The position numbers and the translations under genes were made by a program. Shown in pieces: positions 19,101 through 25,537 of a DNA stretch of 64,000 bases. This stretch comes from Bifidobacterium breve (GTDB lineage Bacteria; Actinomycetota; Acidimicrobiia; Acidimicrobiales; Acidimicrobilacustridaceae), in contig CAMAQM010000005.1 in NCBI GenBank assembly GCA_945860545.1, positions 31,447-95,446 of the forward strand, written 5' to 3'. How positions within the stretch are numbered: position 1 is the first letter of the stretch; each line of letters opens with the position of its first letter. The notes below the pieces were generated by a model that saw only the letters and a list, made by a program, of their open reading frames with translations, had not been told where the DNA came from and searched no databases.

Positions 19101-19257
19101 CCGTGCCGTTCGCTGGCGCAACCGTGACCTCGCTGGTTGACGTCGGGTCGTCGGTGGACGCCGCCACCGTCGGCACGGTTGGAAGACCGAGCAGAAGCGT
19201 GGCCACCACCACGAGAGCGGCGGCGAATGATGCGCTACGTCGACGAGGAGCGAGCAT
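13114..19257 (-). CDS. Giant LPXTG-anchored surface protein with DUF11 and DUF5979-type repeats
   Basis: About 2,047 residues from ATG 19257; a GTG five codons upstream is the alternative. A signal peptide (MLAPRRRSASFAAALVVVATLLLGLP) is followed by about 1,300 residues of conserved-repeat, DUF11-like beta domains (NTGTLNLKRLVVTDVD, FRNSGNVPVTNVVLVDPP). Six DUF5979-like repeats then begin near residues 1350, 1459, 1579, 1682, 1799 and 1899 (for example VLVTKELDG, IRVTKVLAGDG), each ending in a CxVTE motif. The C terminus is LPATG, a membrane helix and SARRRG, a sortase sorting signal. It is probably covalently attached to the cell wall as a stalk or adhesin. No sortase gene is in the window. 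Confidence 0.88.
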   Translation of the reverse strand: MLAPRRRSASFAAALVVVATLLLGLPTVPTVAASTDDPTSTSEVTVAPANGTAVVGLDKQASPDTLAPGQETEFRVVVSCSSLEVPCANLVVEDVLPAEFDVTSLPTSNSQRTVDWNPATRLLRVTFVVPLGGGQVGLPAGSSQAIAIGMRLPSETAVIDGQVITNTATATADLAEPAQDTADVTAVIPVRYDAVATKSWSPDSGLAGSAAPSEIILGVRNTSTSSSPVNEVRVADTTAATFERFDLTGVGVVDSFPDGANRVVVETCQLPVGTACTDSDWVASLAQAGPALVLPGGVAAADVTGIRYRFTDSGGALLPYSPTPSAVRVPVVLRSTYRTSGAPLEPTTTELVTNCAAPSVRAVGGASTAGTDVCATYAIQPGDVRVTANKAFFADSNGDYRADGNVVAGQDSGVSMRITATNDSAFPVSVMRLREPSPSAVTDFAKVDVTRGRITFPAGATSAEVAVDCRSGADPAPQILARPASGDLVNLADLGCTAGVAAASVSVTFTGVSGGQTAVIAPGAAGILELHGTAPGAAMADVTDGGLTNCAEVTLSSEVDGTGSATSDACASVAVVAPNPAVGSGTKSTNGVTTMTPGQDLTFNLSFRNSGNVPVTNVVLVDPPDPSASANPFGVVRLTSLRAVTASPASDLEVYDPTVADYVPYVGTDTALLARATGIRVRVTGNLGVGDTFRVAYSVRLRDGVSPSATFRNCAAVGIDTPSQTFCGPTISAAPPSSGGSFNKSLVPSTVVRPKPGLADQIMDVRHRVTNTGTLNLKRLVVTDVDTDFFDAVDYSGQIRVNFPVGANRVQVDACTSVANCTNGIWVVGTRTASATPGLPSGVLPASVKGLRFTFTNSNNGYELLPSPNYPTSGGCPNATVCFRVKVRQTLASNPASPIPASLLNTSDAAGESQLQPSGTTFAIPPASATVTVTEGTPTLSLSKGPESRIGPGDVAPISLVTTNTGTDNVTNPVVVDPLPAGLTFDPTITGGSPGAPYLINYVLPAGVNPPSSVVFTPEVGSPVSPPVPGCTDVNRVCRLSWSFPNWSLPPGGRIELQFNVVLTPGVLAGEVLTNTAGASGSDPDLGCAGTSVVNNALYGQGRFCTGATTVTTLAGDDFIAEKWIAADPGLGLRNAAGQIVSPDDPSCPRYVNDDRVYTRYPCTARVPAGGTIDYLIRGVNSGTNPATEIVLVDGLPVQGDVGVLLSGQARGTQWNQRPTMLSGVTNVEDYPGVTTGYTTAGFPSSAFCTANLARPPADTCPPSAFNAPFGASVTGFRTTMSFPANDLLDPGESFSLVWSMRAPIDLTSSLGEPVAWNSFAYRPSFRLPGGQTTVLPATEPLKVGVGMPLGTFVANKTVEGLPPGVPLEPFQMAYICEVTTPDEVVTEVASGTFTLVDGGSYTGPLVPDAATCRVWETNSQGGQSNMAGEESAAVVGINANDPAPVAVINEFDTGALTVSKAVVWDDVQPVPIPGPYLFDVSCAFPGPSDLLPGFPQQLALNDGESATIGDLPVGTTCDVTETETREAMEVTMAPSNAPTEEGTTVTVLVDEFDPNNPQALPGTEVEVTNTYTTGGVLVTKELDGAASQWAQGPYLVRVACTDPLGGLDPVIEELTLWPDDLTGTVSPIPAGYLCTVTEPNPGDAAGSTVSPAGSFVIPSYDPEPPGPVEVTVTNDYPAGSISVAKVLNGSAAAPMAGALFTLRVQCERDLVNGDGTQVFIDETVVLAGGESTLIDDTVPLGSRCWATETDTVGATEVAVSATVNAKVTIDAMDQDVTITATNTYEPGGSRAGADESGIRVTKVLAGDGVRWATGPFRFATTCTLAGYDLPGYPELVLDVDQLVGYVNPIPVGAVCTVTEVNDGSADGDVPRAVGTVTIPAVDQPAVDVVATNEFPLAVVEVAKELDGVGPGGSFVINLDCAVGSSRLNLSGSGAPFAMTGDPSSRLEISAGASVQVAVPVGATCSVTEPDARGAVSTQIVVSGGQTPDAFTVSGPTRVVVTNRYEPGAGGLPATGLGGFGPAWLAVGLVGLGVVLLWSARRRGAPA

Positions 19258-19353
19258 GTCGTAAACCTTCACGTCAGCGGGAGACCGCTGCTGAACATGC
19301 GGACTCGGGGACCGCCAGAGTGTAGGTGGCGGCCCCCGTTGGCGCGAAGCGAG

Positions 19354-19397
19354 GTGGGCCAGGGTGGGATCGAACCACCGACCGAGCGATCATGAGT
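19354..19397. repeat. attL-like direct repeat: displaced 3' half of tRNA(CAU)
   Basis: These 44 bases repeat 20656-20699 with one mismatch (C at 19391 against T at 20693). They correspond to the T arm, variable region and anticodon side of the intact tRNA gene, on the same strand. After base 19397 similarity ends and no D arm or 5' acceptor exists, so it is not a tRNA gene. A displaced tRNA 3' end separated from the intact gene by foreign sequence is the usual footprint of tyrosine-recombinase integration. Confidence 0.8.
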
Positions 19398-19459
19398 GCC
19401 GCAAACCCTGTCCGCCCAGTCCATCAGGTGCGGAATCATGCAGTTGTGTGCGGTTCGAC

Positions 19460-19508
19460 CATCCCACCAGTCCGATGATTCCGGCCTGTCCGATGTGTTG
19501 GTGGGATG
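19460..19508. repeat. Inverted and direct repeats beside the attL-like site
   Basis: CATCCCACCA (19460-19469) and TGGTGGGATG (19499-19508) form a perfect 10-bp inverted repeat. Between them GTCCGATG occurs twice (19470-19477 and 19488-19495), 18 bp apart. The array lies just inside the element's left boundary and upstream of the gene at 19577. It may be arm-type recombinase sites or an operator; neither is proven. Confidence 0.5.
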
Positions 19509-19576
19509 AGTCTGTGGGATGACGTCTGGGGCAGGAGCACCGGCGATCCGCGGGTCGCGCTTGGTACCGTTCCCCC

Positions 19577-20239
19577 ATGAGACAGCGTTCCTCACCGCCT
19601 GTCAGCTGGGTTGTGCCCGACGGCAAGCAGGACTGGCTTGTCGGGACCGGTGCCACACCCGCCGAACGAACCCTGATGTGGGCTGCGTCGCTCGGCGGGG
19701 TCGCGCTCTACGGATGGGCGTGGACCACGGACCAGTACCAGTGGGGATGGTGGCAGTACCTGCTCGCCATGGTCGTGGCCGCCGACCTCTTCGGCGGTGC
19801 GGTCGCCAACGCCACGAACTCCGCCAAGCGCCAGTACTTCGGCCCGCTGTCGCCCGACGCCGGTCCGGCTGGTCGCCTCGTCCACCGACAGCTGCTGTTT
19901 GCCGCAATCCACGTGTACCCATTCCTCGTGGTCGGCCTGTTCCCCGGAGGAACCTGGCTCTGGGCCATCGGCTTCTACGGCGGCATGCTGGCGTCGGTGA
20001 CCCTCCTCGACCGATGGTGTCCGGTCTATCTACAACGGCCCGTTGCGGTGCTCGTCCTCGTCGCCGCCGTTGTCGGCAACGCCCTCGTTGCCGCTCCCGA
20101 AGGCTGGGCGTGGTTCATCCCGGTGTTCGTGGCGAAACTCGTCGTTGGGCACGCTGTCCGCGAGGAGCCCTATCGGCCAGCGGAGACTGATTTCCCGGCT
20201 GACCGGCCTGCGGGACGTGGCGCCGGGCGAGGAGCATGA
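19577..20239 (+). CDS. Hypothetical multi-pass membrane protein in tRNA-bounded element
   Basis: Not recognised. 220 residues with about five or six hydrophobic helices (for example MWAASLGGVALYGWAW, YLLAMVVAADLFGG, HVYPFLVVGLFPGG) and a charged, Arg/Gly-rich C-terminal tail. An aromatic-rich loop (TTDQYQWGWWQY) follows the first helix. It is the first of two genes inside the 1.3-kb segment flanked by the tRNA repeat and overlaps the next by four bases (ATGA). It is therefore cargo of that segment. Function unknown. Confidence 0.7.
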   Translation: MRQRSSPPVSWVVPDGKQDWLVGTGATPAERTLMWAASLGGVALYGWAWTTDQYQWGWWQYLLAMVVAADLFGGAVANATNSAKRQYFGPLSPDAGPAGRLVHRQLLFAAIHVYPFLVVGLFPGGTWLWAIGFYGGMLASVTLLDRWCPVYLQRPVAVLVLVAAVVGNALVAAPEGWAWFIPVFVAKLVVGHAVREEPYRPAETDFPADRPAGRGAGRGA

Positions 20240-20643
20240 TGCCGCCCACCTGGCATGAGAAGCTGAACCGCCCTCAGGACCCGAAACGGAAGCGGCTCGA
20301 CAAGGCCTTCGCCGGCATTCCTGCCGGCGAGATGCTCTACATCTCGACGCCGCGTGAGATCGACGGCCTCATCGGCACGATTCCCGAAGGGGAGACACTC
20401 GACGTTCACGAGTTGCGTCGACGACTGGCCGAGGCCAACGACGCCGATGCCACCTGCCCGACAACGACGGCCATCTTCCTCCGGATCGTGGCGGAGGCAG
20501 CACTCGACGAGATCGCAGATGGAGCCGACTGGGCCGACGTCACGCCCTTCTGGCGCGTCATCGACCCCGACGGGCCGATCGCAGACCGGCTCTCATGCGG
20601 ACGCGAGACGGTGCGGGACCTCCGGCTCCAGGAGGCCGGCTGA
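20236..20643 (+). CDS. Small protein resembling alkyltransferase-like (MGMT-family) proteins
   Basis: 135 residues, ATG overlapping the upstream stop (ATGA). The pattern STPREIDGLIGTIPEG...TCPTTTAIFLRIVAEAALDE...VTPFWRVIDPDGPI resembles a family often labelled MGMT family, related to the winged-helix half of O6-alkylguanine transferases. That half includes the W-R-V strand. The PCHR active-site cysteine motif is absent, so no methyl transfer is expected. A role in recognising damaged DNA is a guess from the resemblance. Second and last gene of the tRNA-bounded segment. Confidence 0.55.
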   Translation: MMPPTWHEKLNRPQDPKRKRLDKAFAGIPAGEMLYISTPREIDGLIGTIPEGETLDVHELRRRLAEANDADATCPTTTAIFLRIVAEAALDEIADGADWADVTPFWRVIDPDGPIADRLSCGRETVRDLRLQEAG

Positions 20644-20655
20644 CCCAGCCGGAGA

Positions 20656-20699
20656 GTGGGCCAGGGTGGGATCGAACCACCGACCGAGCGATTATGAGT
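20656..20699. repeat. attR-like copy of the 44-bp repeat, inside intact tRNA
   Basis: The partner of 19354-19397. It comprises the 3' half of the tRNA(CAU) gene, so the tRNA remains functional. The repeat-to-repeat distance is 1,302 bp. Confidence 0.8.
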
Positions 20700-20729
20700 C
20701 GCCTGCTCTAACCACTGAGCTACTGGCCC
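20657..20729 (-). tRNA. tRNA with CAU anticodon (Met, or Ile2 if modified)
   Basis: The reverse complement folds as GGGCCAG/CTGGCCC acceptor, GCTC/GAGC D stem, GGCGA/TCGCT anticodon stem with loop CTCATAA, and GGTGG-TTCGATC-CCACC T arm, discriminator A. Anticodon CAU means elongator Met, or Ile2 if C34 becomes lysidine; sequence alone does not settle which. Pairing at acceptor position 1 argues against initiator Met. Confidence 0.92.
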
Positions 20730-20755
20730 CGTGGCAACGGTATACGGTGCCCGCC

Positions 20756-22036
20756 ATGGCAACCCATGACAACGCCGGGACGACTCCCCCGCTCACGATC
20801 ACCGACGTGACGCTCGACGGCACCCCCACCGCACTGCGGTGCGTCAACGGACTCATTGATGCCATCGGGCCGGAGGTGACGGCCCAGCCCGGCGACGACG
20901 TGATCAACGGGTCCGGTATGGCGGTCATGCCCGGTCTCGTCAACGCCCACACGCACGCCGCCATGACGCTGCTGCGCGGTTACGGCGACGACCTGCCACT
21001 CATGGAGTGGCTCCAGACCCGCATCTGGCCGGCGGAGGCATCACTCGAACCCGACGACGTCTACTGGGGGACGCGACTAGCAACCATTGAGATGCTGCGG
21101 TCGGGCACCACCGGGTTCGTCGACATGTACTGGCACGGCCCGTCGGTCGCCCGTGCGGTGGCCGACTCGGGTATGCGGGCGGTGGTGTCGAGCGTATTCA
21201 TCGACGGTGGCGACCCAGCCCGAGGTGCCGCGCAGCGATCCGCTGTGATCGACGACGTCGAGGCCATCGGATCGTACGGCCCACTCATCACGCCAGCGCT
21301 CGGACCGCACGCCATGTACACCGTCAGCCCCGAATCACTCGAGTGGATGGGAGGCGTCGCCGCCGAGCGGGGTCTGCCGGTGCACATCCACCTGTCGGAG
21401 ACTCAAGGCGAGGTGAACGACTGTGTGGCTGCCCACGGGGTTCGCCCACCGGCGCTGCTGGATCGTTGCGGTCTGCTCGGGGCGAGCACGGTGTGCGCCC
21501 ACGGCAACTGGCTGAACCACGACGAACTCGACCTGCTCGCCGAGCGGGGGGTGACCGTGGCCACCAACCCGGTGTCGAACCTGAAGTTGGCGACCGGACA
21601 GATTTTCGATCATCCCGAGGCGCGACGGCGGGGGGTGCATGTTGGGCTCGGCACCGACGGCACGGCGTCGAACAACAGTCTCGACCTGCTCGACGACGTC
21701 AAGGTGTTCGCCCTGTGGCACAAAAACGCAACCGGTGATCCCGCTGTCCTGCCCGCCGACGAGGCGTTGGCCGTCGCGTCGGGCGCATGTTCTCCGCTGC
21801 TCGGTGGCGGACCGATCGAGGTGGGGCGTCGGGCTGACCTGGTGCTGGTACGCACCGACTCCGTTGAAATGACCCCGTCACCGCTGCCGGCCGCCCTCGT
21901 CTACGGAGCCACCGGACACCTGGTGGACACGGCGGTGGTGGCGGGCCGGGTGGTCATGGCGAACCGTGTCGTGCCGGGCACCGATGAGGTGCTCGCCGAG
22001 GTGCGTACACGAGCCGCCCGACTACGGACGCACTGA
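20756..22036 (+). CDS. 5-methylthioadenosine/S-adenosylhomocysteine deaminase-type amidohydrolase
   Basis: 426 residues from ATG 20756; the track start at 20354 runs through the tRNA and is wrong. Metal ligands are visible: HTH (65-67) in VNAHTHAAMTLLRG, HLSET, the histidine in VCAHGNWL and the aspartate in GLGTDGTASNNSLDLL. These are the TrzN/MtaD subfamily motifs, in which GTDG..SNN is characteristic. It deaminates an adenosine derivative (MTA, SAH) to the inosine form. A chlorohydrolase-type relative cannot be excluded. It starts only 27 bp after the divergently oriented tRNA. Confidence 0.87.
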   Translation: MATHDNAGTTPPLTITDVTLDGTPTALRCVNGLIDAIGPEVTAQPGDDVINGSGMAVMPGLVNAHTHAAMTLLRGYGDDLPLMEWLQTRIWPAEASLEPDDVYWGTRLATIEMLRSGTTGFVDMYWHGPSVARAVADSGMRAVVSSVFIDGGDPARGAAQRSAVIDDVEAIGSYGPLITPALGPHAMYTVSPESLEWMGGVAAERGLPVHIHLSETQGEVNDCVAAHGVRPPALLDRCGLLGASTVCAHGNWLNHDELDLLAERGVTVATNPVSNLKLATGQIFDHPEARRRGVHVGLGTDGTASNNSLDLLDDVKVFALWHKNATGDPAVLPADEALAVASGACSPLLGGGPIEVGRRADLVLVRTDSVEMTPSPLPAALVYGATGHLVDTAVVAGRVVMANRVVPGTDEVLAEVRTRAARLRTH

Positions 22037-22063
22037 GCGGCACCGAACTGGTCCACGATGTGG

Positions 22064-22136
22064 CTCCGGGGGTGGGGCTCGAACCCACGACCTAGCGGTT
22101 AACAGCCGCTTGCTCTGCCAGCTGAGCTACCCCGGA
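22064..22136 (-). tRNA. tRNA-Asn (anticodon GUU)
   Basis: Complete cloverleaf on the reverse strand: acceptor TCCGGGG/CCCCGGA, anticodon stem AGCGG/CCGCT with loop CTGTTAA, T arm GTGGG-TTCGAGC-CCCAC, discriminator G. Located downstream of rpoD and on the same strand. Confidence 0.95.
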
Positions 22137-22169
22137 AAGCGCTTCCGACCCTAGCAGCGGCAGGGCTGC

Positions 22170-23333
22170 TCACTCACCTTCGAAATAGTCCCGGAGTTTC
22201 TGGCTGCGGTTCGGATTCCGAAGCTTCGCCAGGGTCTTGGATTCGATCTGGCGGATCCGTTCTCTGGTCACCCCGAAGTGACGACCCACCTCCTCAAGGG
22301 TGTGGGGCTGGCCGTCGTCGAGACCGAACCGCATCCGGACGACTTCCTGTTCACGTTCGGAGAGTTCGGCGAGGGTTTCGGCCAACGTGTCATTGAGCAT
22401 GCGCCGGGCGGCGGACTCGGCGGGGGCTTCACTGTCCACGTCGGCGATGAAGTCCGACAGGCTCACCCCGTCGGACTCGCCCACGCTCTGGTCGAGCGAG
22501 AGCGGATCTTGGGCCATGCGCAACATGTCGCGGACCCTCTCCGGTGGCAGGTCCACCACTGCGGCCACCTCTTCAATGCTGGGTTCCCGCTCGAGGTCCT
22601 GGGACAACTGTCGTTGCACCAGCAACACCCGGTTGATCGCTTCCACCATGTGGACGGGGATCCGGATGGTGCGGCCCTGGTCGGCGATCGCACGGGTCAC
22701 CGCCTGGCGGATCCACCAGGTGGCATAGGTGGAGAACTTGAAACCCTTGGAGTAGTCGAACTTCTCGACCGCCCGCATCAACCCGAGGTTCCCCTCCTGG
22801 ATGAGGTCGAGCAACGGCAGGCCCCGGTTGGCGTACCGCTTGGCGATGGAGACCACCAGCCGCAGGTTGGCCTGGGTGAGGTGAGCGCGGGCGTCCTTGC
22901 CGTCTCGAACCACCGCAGCGAGGTGGCGTCGCTGATCGGGCGCCATGGACTCGAGCGTGCCCGCCGTGCGGGCGTCGAGCAGTTCTCCGGCGGCGAGACA
23001 TCCGGCTTCGATGCGTTGGGCGAGTGCCACCTCCTCAGGCCGGGTGAGGAGTGGGACCCGCGAGATCTCCTTGAGGTAGAGCCGGACCGAATCGGCCGAC
23101 AGGGCGGCGTCGGGCGAGACCGAGCGGTACGAGTCGCGGGTCACCCCACGACGGCGCACCACGCTGAGCGTGCCCGGGCTCGACGACTCGAGCTGTCGCA
23201 ACATCCGTTCGTCGACGAGGTCCAACAGCAGTCGCGCCGGCGGCCGGACCGCACCGGGGGTGGCCTGATCGTCGGGGTCGGCGGGAGCGCCGTCGGGAAC
23301 GTTCGGTTCGGGTTGTCGTCGGGGGGCGGTCAT
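22170..23333 (-). CDS. rpoD: RNA polymerase sigma-70 factor RpoD/SigA
   Basis: 387 residues. Region 1.2 is at about 81-109 ([14 protein letters not shown]) and region 2 at about 150-215, including [20 protein letters not shown] and the -10-reading [15 protein letters not shown]. Region 3 follows, then region 4 with the helix-turn-helix [20 protein letters not shown]. Region 1.1 is short and Pro-rich. This is the pattern of a primary sigma factor, though a second HrdB-like copy could exist elsewhere. Its ATG overlaps the dnaG stop (ATGA), so primase and sigma are coupled, as in the classical macromolecular-synthesis operon but without rpsU. Confidence 0.95.
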   Translation of the reverse strand: MTAPRRQPEPNVPDGAPADPDDQATPGAVRPPARLLLDLVDERMLRQLESSSPGTLSVVRRRGVTRDSYRSVSPDAALSADSVRLYLKEISRVPLLTRPEEVALAQRIEAGCLAAGELLDARTAGTLESMAPDQRRHLAAVVRDGKDARAHLTQANLRLVVSIAKRYANRGLPLLDLIQEGNLGLMRAVEKFDYSKGFKFSTYATWWIRQAVTRAIADQGRTIRIPVHMVEAINRVLLVQRQLSQDLEREPSIEEVAAVVDLPPERVRDMLRMAQDPLSLDQSVGESDGVSLSDFIADVDSEAPAESAARRMLNDTLAETLAELSEREQEVVRMRFGLDDGQPHTLEEVGRHFGVTRERIRQIESKTLAKLRNPNRSQKLRDYFEGE

Positions 23334-25129
23334 GTCCGTCCCTCGTGCCGGTCAATGAGCCAACCCAGAAGCACCGGTGCGGCGTCGGGGGCGGTGCGCG
23401 GGTCCCGCAGGGCTTCAAGGAGGGGTTTCAGCCACGCCACCACCCCGGCCAACTCGAGGGCCCGCTCATCGCCGGACATGCGGGCCTCGTTGCCCAGCAC
23501 CGCGAGTTGCCGCTGGCCGGCTGCCTCGGCGAGTCGTTCGATGACCTCGGCCGGTTCGGACACGGGTTGTTCCACCCCGAGGCGCTGGAGCAACGCCAGG
23601 ACCTCATCTGAGGTGTCGGCGAGCTGGCCGACCCGCCACTGGGCGTCTCGCAGTGACCGGTAGGCGTCGAGACACAGCGGGTCGGCGAACAGGGCGTCGT
23701 GGAGGGATTCGGCGAGATCCTCGGGCTGGGCCAGCACCAGACGCAACGCCTCGAGTTCTGGTGAGTCGTGCAGCACCGCCACGGTCGCCACGGCGGCGCG
23801 CTCCTCCCCCGCCGCACCGGACTGGCCGCGATCGGGGCGAGCGCCTGCGGCCCGACCACGCCCGGCGAGACGGGTGCGCAACTCGTCGGGCGGGAGACGC
23901 AGGCGGTCGGCGAGGTCCATCACGTACTGGTCGCGCACCAGCGGATCGGGGTGCGAACCGATGACCTCGAGTGCGGCGGTGGCGGCGCGGGCCCGGGCTT
24001 CGGCGGTGGCGAGGTCCCGGCCGGCGAGGACCCGCTCCACTCGAAACCGCAGGAACGGGATGGCGTTGGTGACAGCGGCGCGCAACGCGTCGGGGTCGGT
24101 ACGGGCAAGGTCCCCCGGATCGCTGCCGGCGGGCATGGCCGCCACCGAAACCTCAAGGCCGTGGCGCTGTTCCCATTCATGGAAGCGTTCGGCGGCGTTC
24201 TGGCCGGCGGCGTCAGCGTCGAAGGCCAGAACGACCCGCGAGGCGTAACTGCGCAGGGTGCGCACGTGGTCCTCGGTCAGGGCGGTCCCACAGGTCGCCA
24301 CCGCCCGGCCCACTCCCACTGCGGCGAACCCGATGACGTCGGTGTACCCCTCGCACACGATGGCCTCATCGGCGTTGACGATCTCGGCCTTGGCCCAGTT
24401 CAGCCCGTAGAGCACCCGTGACTTGTCGTAGATGGGACTGCCCGACGAGTTCTTGTACTTGGGTCCCTCGTTACCGGGCATGAGTCGGCCGCCGAAGGCC
24501 ACCGGGTCGCCGTTGGCGTTGAAGATGGGGAACAGCACCCGACCCCGAAAGGCGTCGGTGGGGCGCCCCCGCTGGTTCATGAATGCCAGGCCCGCCTCGA
24601 CCAGCAACTCCTTGGGTTGGGGCAAGGCCCGCACCAGGGTGTCCCATGCGTCGGGCGCCCAGCCGAGGCGGTAGTGACGGACCTCGTCGCCGCTGAAGCC
24701 GCGGCTGCGCAGGTACTTGCGGGCGGCGGCGGCGTCGGGTGATTCGAGAAGTCGCTGATGGTAGAAGTCGACGGCGGCTTCCATGGCCTCCACGAGCCGC
24801 GACCGCCGCTTGCGATTCTCCCCGTCGCGTGCGTCGGTATAACGCAGCGTGATGTTGGACCGCGCCGCGAGGCGTTCGACTGCTGCGGCGAAGTCGAGGT
24901 GTTCGGCCTCACGGACGAACGTGATCACGTCACCCTTGGCTCCGCACCCGAAGCAGTAGTAGAGACCCTGTTCGGCGTTGACCGAGAACGACGGTGACTT
25001 CTCAGCGTGGAACGGGCACAGTCCCGACCACCGGCGACCGACGCGCTTGAGCTGCACGTGTTCGCTCACCACGGCCACGATGTCGCTGGCATCGCGCACC
25101 TGGGCGATGTCGTCATCGACAATTCCCAC
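23330..25129 (-). CDS. dnaG: DNA primase DnaG
   Basis: 599 residues from GTG 25129 ([11 protein letters not shown]) with GGGAGG upstream; the track's extra 45 residues run through the Zur-like promoter and are rejected. The N-terminal CHC2 zinc finger uses C38, H41, C59 and C62 ([11 protein letters not shown]...[10 protein letters not shown]). A TOPRIM domain follows with the catalytic Glu in [11 protein letters not shown] and the DxD in LAFDADAAG. The C-terminal helicase-binding part is divergent, as usual. It synthesises RNA primers at the replication fork. Confidence 0.95.
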   Translation of the reverse strand: MGIVDDDIAQVRDASDIVAVVSEHVQLKRVGRRWSGLCPFHAEKSPSFSVNAEQGLYYCFGCGAKGDVITFVREAEHLDFAAAVERLAARSNITLRYTDARDGENRKRRSRLVEAMEAAVDFYHQRLLESPDAAAARKYLRSRGFSGDEVRHYRLGWAPDAWDTLVRALPQPKELLVEAGLAFMNQRGRPTDAFRGRVLFPIFNANGDPVAFGGRLMPGNEGPKYKNSSGSPIYDKSRVLYGLNWAKAEIVNADEAIVCEGYTDVIGFAAVGVGRAVATCGTALTEDHVRTLRSYASRVVLAFDADAAGQNAAERFHEWEQRHGLEVSVAAMPAGSDPGDLARTDPDALRAAVTNAIPFLRFRVERVLAGRDLATAEARARAATAALEVIGSHPDPLVRDQYVMDLADRLRLPPDELRTRLAGRGRAAGARPDRGQSGAAGEERAAVATVAVLHDSPELEALRLVLAQPEDLAESLHDALFADPLCLDAYRSLRDAQWRVGQLADTSDEVLALLQRLGVEQPVSEPAEVIERLAEAAGQRQLAVLGNEARMSGDERALELAGVVAWLKPLLEALRDPRTAPDAAPVLLGWLIDRHEGRT

Positions 25130-25243
25130 CCCGCTCCAACCTCCCGCCCTGACGCTACCAGCGACAAGCCGGGACCGGTCCCGCGCCCCGATCCTCGTGG
25201 GGAGGGTCGGCCCGCTGGTTTCAACGGAGCGCCTCCTCGTGGC

Positions 25244-25249
25244 TATAAT
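25244..25249 (+). promoter_or_regulatory. -10 hexamer TATAAT overlapping the Zur-like box
   Basis: A perfect TATAAT lies 53 bp before the ATG of the His-rich peptide and shares bases with the palindrome at 25246-25266. Repressor binding there would block polymerase. A convincing -35 is not seen; TTTCAA at 25219 has a 19-bp spacer. Confidence 0.6.
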
Positions 25250-25266
25250 AGGAATGATTCCCATTA
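25246..25266. promoter_or_regulatory. Zur-like operator, near-perfect 21-bp palindrome
   Basis: The core ATAGGAATGATTCCCA lies in a 21-bp inverted repeat centred on G25256; 9 of 10 pairs match. The form xGAATGATTCx agrees with Fur-superfamily sites and with actinobacterial Zur boxes (GAAAATGATTTTC type). The same 16-bp core with one change occurs at 53438-53453 ahead of zinc-free ribosomal protein genes, which is what identifies Zur rather than Fur. That assignment is inference. Confidence 0.7.
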
Positions 25267-25301
25267 AGTGACGACGCTCGTCGTCCGTTCAGAGGAGCAC
25301 C

Positions 25302-25478
25302 ATGTCCACATCAACCACCCGTCGCATCGTTGCCGCCACCGTGGCTGCCCTGATGGCCCTCGGCCTCGCAGCAGGGACGTCGACCGCCGCAGAGGACCAT
25401 GACCACGACCACGACCACGGCCACGATCACGATCACGACCACCGTGCGACCAACACCTCGCCGACCTACACCGGTTGA
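25302..25478 (+). CDS. Small secreted His/Asp-rich peptide, candidate zinc-binding
   Basis: Too short for the ORF track. ATG 25302 is preceded by AGAGGAG at good spacing. The 58-residue product has a signal peptide (TTRRIVAATVAALMALGLAA) with likely cleavage after STAA. The mature part is only about 28 residues, dominated by alternating Asp and His (DHDHDHDHGHDHDHDH, eight His) and ending RATNTSPTYTG. Such a chain would bind Zn(II) or similar ions outside the membrane. Promoter and Zur-like box lie directly upstream and a hairpin terminator directly downstream, making a self-contained transcription unit. No family is recognised. A role as zinc scavenger or chaperone under zinc starvation is inference. 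Confidence 0.78.
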   Translation: MSTSTTRRIVAATVAALMALGLAAGTSTAAEDHDHDHDHGHDHDHDHRATNTSPTYTG

Positions 25479-25489
25479 ACAATCGCCCT

Positions 25490-25532
25490 CCGGGGGTCCG
25501 ATCCCGTTTCCCCCTCGGGGTCGGACCTCCGG
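25490..25532. terminator. Hairpin between His-rich peptide gene and glyS
   Basis: Arms 25490-25506 and 25516-25532 are complementary over 17 bp with two mismatches, loop TTTCCCCCT. It lies between convergent stop codons and could end both transcripts. Confidence 0.65.
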
Positions 25533-25537
25533 TGGCG

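Larger units (their letters stand above)
19354..20699. mobile_element. Putative minimal integrated element at tRNA(CAU), no integrase
   Basis: Two overlapping genes and a repeat array lie between a displaced tRNA 3' fragment and the intact tRNA, oriented so that the element adjoins the tRNA 3' end. No integrase, excisionase or transposase is encoded, so it is either a relic or a passenger mobilised in trans. Base composition looks like the neighbours. Confidence 0.6.

Noticed and set aside
19354-19427. Possible second tRNA gene
   Set aside because: Only the 3' half matches; no D arm or matching 5' acceptor, so it is a fragment.
22278-23663. 461-residue ORF antisense to rpoD and dnaG
   Set aside because: His/Gly/Arg-rich shadow of well-supported genes.
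25219-25224. TTTCAA as -35 of the His-rich peptide promoter
   Set aside because: Spacer of 19 bp and poor match; only the -10 is reported.
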